Origin: Phyllostachys edulis | Taxonomy: Eukaryota > Streptophyta > Magnoliopsida > Poales > Poaceae | Assembly: GCA_036346405.1 (NCBI GenBank) | Contig: CM070557.1 | Location: forward strand, 53,698,016 to 53,762,015 | DNA: 64,000 nucleotides | Direction: 5' to 3' | Part shown: positions 56,666-64,000 of the stretch, one piece after another | How positions within the stretch are numbered: the stretch's first letter is position 1 | Layout: each line of letters opens with the position of its first letter | Notes under the pieces: generated by a model | What the model was told of the DNA's origin: nothing | Seen by the model: only the letters and a program-made list of their open reading frames with translations | The model's database searches: none | Translations under genes and position numbers: made by a program

Positions 56666-57448
56666 GCTGTGCGTCCGTCCATCCAACAATCTGGCTCGCT
56701 TTTTGTTCACTTTGCAGCGTGCGTACTGTTCTCTTTCCACGGCTCGGTCCGGCTGGTTTCTCTACCGCGGCATGAAAGGATCTGTTCCCTTTGGATGGGT
56801 TTGGCCCAAAAAAAGGGAATTGGGCCTAGACTGGGTTAGGCCGTATCGCTTTCTCAATGTGACGTATATATTCAGCCTGACAAGTTCTGAAAACATTTGC
56901 ACATGGTGGGAAGAAAAATAGTCGAAGTTCTGCGTGGTACCAGGACGTTGACGTTGTTAACAAACTTCAAAAATTAGAGAAGTATTGGTTCATCATTGTG
57001 ATTGTGACAATTTGTGATATTATCCTGTGAGCAATCATTGATTCTTACTGCAGGAAGAAATGAAAAACACTTCTGTCGAGCTAAACCTCCAGTACACAAT
57101 GCAAGAGCTGAAAACACTTCACTGAACCTTCTGTATTGCTAGCTATACATCGATGAGAAGATGAAGGCTACTCCCTATTGAATATGGATGAAGATTTTCC
57201 TCGCTGAGGAACAACATTACTTACAATCTTGTTCAGACATGAGACAGCTGCTGAGCACAGCAACAGAGAAAGCCGGTGATCTGAACCCTGAGCCTTATGT
57301 AACTGATTTGACATGCCTGCAGATGCAGTGCAAACTCAAAGCAGTGGGCCCTCACCTGTTAGGTCCTTGACCATGCCTAAATGACTTTGGACTCTGGACC
57401 CTGGAGTTGGCTAACTAAATTAACTGTTCTTGCCTGCTTCTGTTAGGT
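56666..57448. other. Unassigned DNA
   Basis: Short frames only. A 60-codon frame at 57188-57370 (IFLAEEQHYLQSCSDMRQLL) ends at GTCCTTGA and resembles no family I know. It could be an exon fragment. Confidence 0.25.
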
Positions 57449-57475
57449 GAGAGAGAGAGAGAGAGAGAGAGAGAG
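57449..57475. repeat. (GA)n microsatellite
   Basis: About 13 GA units. Confidence 0.95.
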
Positions 57476-58141
57476 TGCCAGGATCAGACTGCTTTCTCTT
57501 TCTTTCCTTGTTCTTGGCGTCAGTAGTGCTCAGTAGGTAGTCTAACTTTGTTATGACCCCATCATCTCTTAACTTCAATTAACAGAATTGACAATATTCA
57601 CAAGTCCAAAGTTCCCCAATTATTCACTATTCATGCACAGAAGTAAGCTTAAACTAGCTAGGTTTTGCAAAATATAAGAATGGTTAGGATGCCCACATTA
57701 GTTAAGCTGACATTGGGATGCTCAGCAACAGCAGCAGCAGAGTGCACGGACTGTCATCTTCGCAGGTAGTTGACGGAATCAACTACTGCTTCGGTGGCAC
57801 ATTTGTTTTATTTTTTATATCCTCAGGTACATTTTTTAAAAATAAACTCACACCAAATAACCTAACCAAGTGCTTAGCGACATAAATATGTCATCCTGGA
57901 CCTTGTTAATTCAGAAATGCAGTTGGTGGACCAGCCATATTTGATAATTAATTCAGAAATGTAGTTGGCCAGTGCATTTTTGAATTAACAGGATCTAGGA
58001 TGACATATTTGATATCTCTAAGCACTTGGTTAGGTTATTTGGTGTGAGTTTATTTTAAAAAAAATGCACCTAGGATTAAAAAAATTAAACAAATGTGCCA
58101 CCGAATTAAGTCACCTACCTCGGGAAGATGACAGTCCGTGC

Positions 58142-58278
58142 GGAAAAAAAATGCAGTGGGACAGGGCCTCACCATGAGGCCCCTCCCATCCATAGTTCAT
58201 CTCACCCCCTCCCCCTGAATCCAGTGGCTCGGGAGGGGGGGGGGGTCTCACGAGGCCCCGCTCCATAGAATTTCCTTC
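58142..58278. mobile_element. 137-bp MULE-like MITE with 10-bp target duplication
   Basis: It is flanked by CAGTCCGTGC at 58132-58141 and 58279-58288. The opposite palindrome arm has this sequence only once (GCACGGACTG near 57745), giving the empty site. The left end GGAAAAAAAATGCAGTGGGA and the right end read inwards, GGAAGGAAATTCTATGGAGC, are imperfect inverted repeats, both running into GGGCCTC. A 9-11 bp duplication is typical of Mutator-like elements. Confidence 0.8.
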
Positions 58279-58347
58279 CAGTCCGTGCACTCTGCTGCTG
58301 TTGTTGCTGAGCATCCCAATGTCAGCTTAACTAATGTGGGCATCCTA

Positions 58348-59234
58348 GGACATGTACAATGGTATAGATGGCTGATGTCTATAGTAACTCTCTATATTAC
58401 CTGTAGACAGCTCATACAATGGTACAGACAGTTACTGTTTTTTAGTTGTCTTTATAGAACATACAATCTTTTAATGCTATTCTTATTTCTTGTGCTATAG
58501 TCGGCTATAGGATTGTAGACAGCATCTTTCTCTCTTTTCATTCTCTTTCATCCACGTCAGCAAAAATCCTACGTGTTAATGACTATAGACGGCTGACATA
58601 AGCCTATTGTACATGCTCTTAGGCTTTTCAGAATATCGTAAATAGAGAATAATGTCCCTTTTTGTTTCCTAAGTCCTAAGGGCATGTACAATGGTATAGA
58701 CAGCTGCTGTCTATAGCAACTCTCTATGTCACATATAGACAACACTAAAGATAGCTCATACAATGGTATAGACAGCTGCTGTCTTTTTAGTTGTCTTTAT
58801 AAAAGACTTTTCTTGTTTCTGGTGCTACAGTCGGCTACAGGATTGTAAACATCATCTTTCTCTCTCTTCATTCTCTTTCATCCACATCAGTAAAAATATT
58901 ACGTGGCAGTGACTATAGACGGTTGACATAAACCCATTGTACATGCTCTAAGGCCATGTATAATGGTACAGACAGTTGTTGTCTATAGTAACTCTCCATA
59001 TCACCTATAGACAACACTAAAGATAGCTCATACAATGGTACATATAGCTGTTGTCTTTTAGTTGTCTTTATAGAACACACAATCTTTTAATGTTTTTCTT
59101 GTTTCTAGTGCTATAGTCGGCTACAAGATTGTAGACAACATCTTTCTATCTCTTCATTCTCTTTCATCCACGTCAGCAAAAATCCTACGTGACAGTGACT
59201 ATAGACGGCTGACATAAACCCATTGTACATGCTC
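58348..59234 (+). mobile_element. Head-to-tail trio of MITEs with TA target duplication
   Basis: Copies lie at 58348-58619, 58680-58948 and 58952-59234. Each runs from GG(A/G/C)CATGTA(C/T)AATGGTA to CATTGTACATGCTC. The array as a whole is flanked by TA. The uninterrupted left palindrome arm reads (in inverse) ATCCTAACC, so TA was duplicated on insertion, as for Tc1/mariner-type elements. Shared interior: CTCATACAATGGTA, CACAATCTTTTAATG and TTCATTCTCTTTCATCCA. Confidence 0.85.
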
Positions 59235-59284
59235 TAACCATTCTTATATTTTGCAAAACCTGCTAGTTTAAGCTTACTTCTGTG

Positions 59285-59450
59285 CATGAATAGTGAATAA
59301 TTGGAGAATTGTTGAAGCATTTCTGAATTAACAATTGCGACCAAATCATGCAGGCAATCAACAACTGGTTTCTTGACGACAAAAACAAGAGGTTTAAACA
59401 TGCGCTAGCTAGTAGCTACACTACTCCAATACAAGGATAAATAAATAAAT

Positions 59451-59484
<34 letters not shown>

Positions 59485-60490
59485 TTATGTAGCCGAGCGT
59501 AGAATAGTTATTCTATATCTAGTCAGCCCATCGTGCGCGACCCAGGTATAATTCCATATGGCCGGCCCACCAATTGCAGAGGTGGCCTAGAAACGTCCAC
59601 GCCTACGACGGTCTCGATTCGACAATAAATATCAGATGTTGTATTAGTAATACGTGTATCCCTTTTACTGCATGTTTAGGTGGTACGCGTTTTTTTTCTG
59701 ACCTCCTATGTCAGTTAGTAAAACTTAACGTCGTACACAGTAATCGACTTCCCTTTTTTACCATCGCTTTTTGCAATATCTTTTTTTTACAGTAAAAGTT
59801 AGTGTCAGGATAGTAAATCCTAGCTATCTTGTAAGGTAATTGCATTGTATTGGAGGTACCGAGCAGGTCCAATAAAGTCAACAGGCGTTTGCATGAATAG
59901 TGAATAATTGGAGAATTGCTGAAGCATTTCTGAATTAATAATTGTGACCAAATCATGTAGGCAATGTCAACAACTGGTTTCTTGACGACGAAAACGAAAG
60001 GTTTAAACATGCGCTAGCTAGTAGCTACACTGCTCCAATACAAGGACACACACACACACACACTATTATGTAGCCAAAACTAGAATAGTTATTCTACATC
60101 TAGTCAGCCCACCGCGCGCGACCCAGGCTAGTTGTGACGCACGCACACGTAATTCCATATGGCTGGCCTACCAACTGTAGAGGTGGCCCAGAAACGTCCG
60201 CGCCTACGATGGTCTCAATTCGACGGTAAATATCTGGTGTTGTATCAGTAATACGTGTATCCCTTTTACTGCATGTTTCAGCGGTACGCGTTTTTCTCTC
60301 TCTAACCTCCTACATCTGTTAGTAAAACTTAACGTCATACGCAGTAATCGGCTTCCCTTTTTTACCATCACTTTTTGCAATATCTTTTTTTACAGTAAAA
60401 AGTTAGTGTCAGGATAGTAAACCCTAGCTATCTTGTAAGGTAATTGTATTGGGGGTACCGAGTAGGTCCAATGAAGTAAACAGATGTTTG
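59285..60490 (+). repeat. Tandem duplication of about 600 bp
   Basis: Copy 1 is 59285-59890 and copy 2 is 59891-60490. Each starts GCATGAATAGTGAATAATTG and contains ATGCGCTAGCTAGTAGCTAC, a CA microsatellite, TTATGTAGCC, ATACGTGTATCCCTTTTACT and ATCTTGTAAGGTAATTG. Differences are scattered substitutions and CA-tract length. The start of copy 1 overlaps the outer edge of the palindrome arm. Confidence 0.9.
59451..59481. repeat. (CA)n microsatellite, preceded by (AAAT)n
   Basis: About 15 CA units after an ATAAATAAATAAATAA run. The second copy (60044-60062) has about 9 units. Confidence 0.95.
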
Positions 60491-60949
60491 TAGAACAATA
60501 AACGGTTTCATTGTAGACAGTAAACGATTTCACATAGACGGTAAACACAAATTCAAACCGAATATACCGTGAAGACAGTAATATAAAAAATATCACGCAA
60601 TAAATGATTTCATCGTAGATAGTAAATACAAATTCAATCGGGTTTTTTGATTTGTATTTATATATGGCCAAACAGCGTGGTCAGACACTTCTTACAAAGA
60701 TTTAAAAAGTAGAAACCTAAATAATAAAAGTTTTTCTAGTGGTGGAGGTAGTTTGCTATCTCTGTCTTCAAAACTTTGTAGGCGACGTCGTCGGCATCGG
60801 ACGGTTCAAGATCAGCGAACGAAGCCCGAAATACGTCTACCCGCTGATGCGCCTGTTCAAGTGTCGCCCAAAGACGCTCTGACTAAAGAACAAAATTGAA
60901 TTGTGCCCATATGCTCTCTTCCCTTGCTCGAGGGGTCTCGGCAAGATAG
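60491..60949. other. Transposon-like DNA with AGTAA/GTAAA motifs
   Basis: No gene recognised. 60500-60660 has several CAGTAA/GGTAAA-type motifs, the same signature as the introns further right. Confidence 0.4.
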
Positions 60950-61384
60950 ACTCAATCACCCACCGCCTGGAGGAAGCAGTCGAAGCGACAATAATCCTTC
61001 AAGAGATTTGCAACGTTGTTCTGGTGGACCATGTCGATGACGAGGTTAGCTTGCTGGAAGCTGAAGACAACATGGAAGATGAGGACGTCCAGACGGTGGA
61101 ATGCCGCTGACATGTGCCTCGGCATAACGTCCAGCAGAGGAGGTAGGGCACTGTTAGTACAGTGTCCCTCTACAGCATCTGTCAACGCACGGCCAAAGAG
61201 ATGCTCGTACAGAATGGCCAGGTAGGCCATCAACGCAGGAGTGGGGAGCCATTTTTTTTAACTCTACTAGTTTTTTATGGAGGGTGCGAAAGAGAGTAGA
61301 GTGATGTGATAATCCATCTTCCGGTGGCGGATGATCATTCTTATAAAATAAGGAGTAACGTCGGCGCGCGAGACGAAGAGACAC
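60950..61384 (-). pseudogene. Degenerate transposon-associated protein fragment, related to 1309-1690
   Basis: Minus strand. The ATG at 61384 reads MCLFVSRADVTPYFIR and runs into a stop. A second frame (61233-60952) has LAILYEHLFGRALTDAVEG and LLDVMPRHMSAAFHRLDVLI. Both pieces have counterparts in the same order at 1309-1690. Family unknown. Confidence 0.5.
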
Positions 61385-62097
61385 ATCGGGAGCCGAAGCG
61401 GCATTGATGCGCTTAAGGCATCGTTTGGTCGACGCTTACTAGAACCTTCCGCTCACACCCAACGTTGGCAGTAAAAACGTTCTCACAACTTAGTAAACCT
61501 AGTCGACCATATAGTAATTAAGAAAACCATATACGTAATAGTAACATTACTAGCACCATATATTAAACGCATTAAACCATTATAGTAAAAGTATGAGGCA
61601 GTAATATAAACGTAATATGCAGTAATCGATACTAGCGTTTACTGCGTATAACCGCTTAGGTTTTTTTTTGAACGGGCGGGGAAGTTACGTACATTACGCC
61701 TCATGCCATTAAGTGCATCCTTAGGATCCCTTGCGGCGGCAGCAGCGGCGCGCCGATAGTGATCCAGGTCGCAAGGACCTTAGAGCTTGCCGAGCTGAAG
61801 CGTTTGCTAGGGGTACAACAGAACTCAAACATCAAAGCATCGATACTGATCATGTGGATTAAGACTAGAGGCACAAACGCTCTCATGATGAGGTGTTTCT
61901 TCCTCATCTTCAGCTAGCTACTTTTCCCAACCAACAACATCAACATAACCGGGAAGGATGCTGTGATGAAGAAGGAAATGGACAAATTAACCGACGTCAA
62001 CTGGTGGAAGGCCATCGTTGACGACATTCGGGAGTCCGTCCGCAACTAGAACAAGAAGAAGGACATCACCACCAAGTCTATCCCGCCTTTGTGCTTG

Positions 62098-62393
62098 TAA
62101 GTTACTTAATAAACTTATTCATTGCATTTAGTATTTTACACATCAATAAGCAGTAAAATATATAGAGCAGGATCACATTAATTATTAATCTTAGATTCCA
62201 GTAAAATAGATCGCACACCTCAGTAATTTTTATCACACACAAAACGTAGTCTACCACACGTAGTAACAATATGTTTCAACTTCAGTAAAACGAAAACTAA
62301 CCAGTAATAGTGCCCCGCATGTATCGCATGCAGTAAACACATGAACAACATTTAGTAATACATATTTTAACAAGCAATAAATTGTGTGTGACT
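62098..62393 (+). repeat. CAGTAA-dense intron
   Basis: Contains about eight copies of (C/T)AGTAA(A/T) in 250 bp, spaced about 20-40 bp apart. The same signature occurs at 61470-61650, 63070-63240, 63430-63600 and 63830-63990, but hardly at all in the exons between them. Confidence 0.7.
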
Positions 62394-63058
62394 AGTATAC
62401 TACCTCAACAACCCGAGGTGCATCCACAGCATCAACGCCGTCGAGACTCCACACGCCGCATACTTCACGTCCGCTCTCGTCGACAAGATAGTCGTGGCCG
62501 ATAGGACGAAGGCACCGGATGACGTCGACACGTTGGGCAAGCTCAGCGTGAGTTACTGATGTTTGTCCGTAAGCAGTAAAATACGATGTCCATTCTAGTA
62601 ATGTGATTAATGTACAACAATAATTCATTCGTGTCATTTGAATGGCCAGTTTAGGAGCAGGGAGGGGACCTGTTACTGGCATGAGGCGATGACAATGCCA
62701 CACCCACCGGAGTTATCCACACAACCCATCGTGGGGCATTTCCCGAGCTTGCGAGTGCTTCTCGGCGACGCTGCTGGATCGTTGGGCAAGGAAAAGCGGC
62801 GCCTAGAGATGGTGGCACTAGAGAAGTTTGACGACGAGGCCGAGAGGGCAATGGGGCAGACAAATAAGGCCATGGCGCAGATATAGAGGGCATAGAAGAA
62901 AATTGAGATGGCACACACGAAGGTAGTCAGTGTCATCATGAAGCTGCTCGGGGCAGCAGATGCGTCCGGATTGGCGTCCCGCGCAGGCGGGGGTGAACAA
63001 GGTGAGGAGCGGCAAGAAGGCACAGGCGTCGAAGCGCACGAGCACAACACATCTCAAG

Positions 63059-63632
63059 GTATGCACCGTATCACAGTAAAACATTGTAATATATACAGTA
63101 AATAGACACATTACACATAGTAAACAACAGCAAACACAGTAAATGTACAAAGTAAACACAAGAGAGCGAGTAAGGTGTATGCAATAATTTTGTGTTCACA
63201 ATACAATAATCATTAAAGCAACACACAATAATTTACTGATTAAGCATATCTTTTCTTGCGCAGACCAGGTGAGGAGGACACTTGAGCCCGCCATCTCGGT
63301 TGCAACGACGCCGGCGCTAGCTTCGCCCCTTGGTGCATCCAGGAGGTTTCGTCTACGTCCCAGCGTTGTCGCTGTTCCATCCGACGCAAGAAGAGGGGGA
63401 GGGCGAAGAACCTCAAGGTACGCACCGTATCACAGTAAAACATTGTAACATGAGCAATAAATAGATACATTATACATAGTAAACAACAACATACATAGTA
63501 AACTAACAAAGCAAATGTAACAGAGCGAGCAAGACACACGCAGTAATTGTGTTTTCTCAACACAATAATCATTAAAGCAACACACAGTAATTTACTGATT
63601 AAGTGTATTGTTCTCGTGCAGGCTAGGTGAGA
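63059..63632 (+). repeat. Duplicated intron unit (period about 358 bp)
   Basis: 63059-63277 and 63417-63632 match along their length: GTA(T/C)GCACCGTATCACAGTA, AAACATTGTAA, AATCATTAAAGCAACACACA and AATTTACTGATTAAG, ending in GCAG plus (A)GGTGAG-type exon starts. An exon-intron unit has been tandemly duplicated. Confidence 0.85.
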
Positions 63633-64000
63633 GGTGGCGACGTCGAGTCAAGCATCGATGGCATAATAGACTCGATCAAAGTCAACGTGATCCCGGGGCA
63701 TACACAATAGGCCCAATCGTACCGGTGGTTGCGATGGGCCATGAGTCATTGCCCGCCATCTCGGAGCAAACAAAGGTGCCGAATAGAGTAAAACACATAC
63801 GCATGGTCAAGTAAGGTCGTTCATTCTTGCAGTAATTCATATCTGATTTCTTTTTATCGCAGGAGACAGTAAATGAGGAATCCATCGACGTCTCGTCGAA
63901 GCCCCCGACAGTAAAGGAGCACACGGCGGTAACGACACAGTAAAACACGAAGGGGAAAGAAGTAATTTACTTACTTTTGACAGTAACGCGGTAATTTTAC

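Larger units (their letters stand above)
57616..59304. repeat. Large palindrome (foldback) with nested insertions in its right arm
   Basis: The left arm runs from CCAATTATTCACTATTCATG at 57616 through GCACAGAAGTAAGCTTAAAC, AAAATATAAGAATGGTTAGG, GAGTGCACGGACTGTCATCT and TAACCTAACCAAGTGCTTAG to a centre near 57940. The right arm is its inverse, ending TGAATAGTGAATAATTGG at 59304. It is interrupted by two insertions (58142-58278 and 58348-59234). Without them both arms are about 310 bp. Probably a foldback transposon or an inverted duplication; no gene. Confidence 0.85.
61690..63990 (+). pseudogene. Transposon gene of the Ulp1-associated type, broken, runs off the window
   Basis: Several exons on the plus strand. 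Exon a (about 61690-62096, GTAAGT donor) reads TPHAIKCILRIPCGGSSGAP, LFPTNNINITGKDAV and DVNWWKAIVDDIRESVR, with in-frame TAGs at 61915 and 62047. Exon b (about 62395-62547, GTGAGT donor) reads YYLNNPRCIHSIN. Exon c (62639-63058, GTATGC donor) has a charged EKRRLEMVALEKFDDEAERA helix and stops near 62884. Further exons lie at about 63263-63416 and 63621-63810. The NW/DI-x-E and YYL(D/N)N blocks are those I associate with grass transposon proteins that carry a C-terminal Ulp1-like cysteine protease; the protease itself would lie beyond 64000. Family assignment is from memory and moderate. Confidence 0.5.

Noticed and set aside
56054..56839. 261-codon plus-strand frame
   Set aside because: It starts inside the 3' LTR of the TRIM element, crosses the target duplication and continues in GC-rich hAT-like DNA, so it is a chance frame.

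Overview
The window looks like nuclear DNA of a grass (Poaceae). It has intron-rich plant genes, CACTA, MULE, hAT and PIF-type transposons, Ty3/gypsy elements primed by initiator-Met tRNA, and many small foldback elements. No bacterial-type genes, CRISPR array, rRNA or convincing tRNA gene was seen. Only two host genes are recognised with confidence. One is a mitochondrial-type alanine aminotransferase (24989-29193, minus, 15 visible exons). The other is an intronless ATL-type RING-H2 E3 ubiquitin ligase (45889-46698, minus). Nearly everything else is layered mobile DNA.

Layout. 1-4257: an unidentified LTR-like stretch, a CACTA terminus with subterminal repeats, a GC-rich LTR-like block on the minus strand, and a deleted LINE carrying a partial MITE. 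4660-5177: two foldback elements. 5397-24600: apparently one very large Mutator-like element (MULE). It has related terminal inverted repeats and an 8-of-9 target-site match (5388-5396 / 24601-24609). On its minus strand it carries a broken MuDR-type transposase (17186-19889) and a broken plant-mobile-domain (PMD) gene (about 20700-23390). Each gene is headed by a promoter-like module containing the same palindromic motif found at the termini. Inside its left arm sits a giant solo LTR (A, target site CATAG), which is itself split by a second solo LTR of the same family (B, target site AGGAC).

24610-35056: the alanine aminotransferase gene is squeezed between the MULE (380 bp past the stop codon) and a decayed Ty3/gypsy chromovirus-like element (29199-35056). 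The 5' LTR of that element starts 5 bp upstream of the start codon. A 31-nt microexon expected from the family is not visible, so the gene may be broken. 35793-43020: hAT-like TAGGGGTG elements surround a PIF/Harbinger-like element (36124-41504), which carries possible exon fragments and a third giant solo LTR (C, target site TTAAC).

43075-53834: short repeats, two unrecognised ORFs, the ATL gene, an AT-rich internally repetitive tract and MITEs. 53837-56665: a hAT-like element containing a complete 1.57-kb non-autonomous LTR element with 427-bp LTRs and a perfect AGGGC target site. 57616-59304: a large palindrome whose right arm carries a 137-bp MULE-like MITE (10-bp duplication) and a trio of MITEs (TA duplication); the left arm preserves the empty sites.

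59285-64000: a tandem duplication, then a degenerate transposon gene of the type often found upstream of Ulp1-like protease domains in plant elements. Its introns are unusually dense in the hexamer CAGTAA, and it runs off the window. A minus-strand protein fragment at 60950-61384 is related to the fragment near 1309-1690.

Functionally, the two host genes are unrelated neighbours. The rest records successive transposon insertions whose order can be read from target-site duplications. All similarity statements come from reading by eye; no alignment or database search was run.
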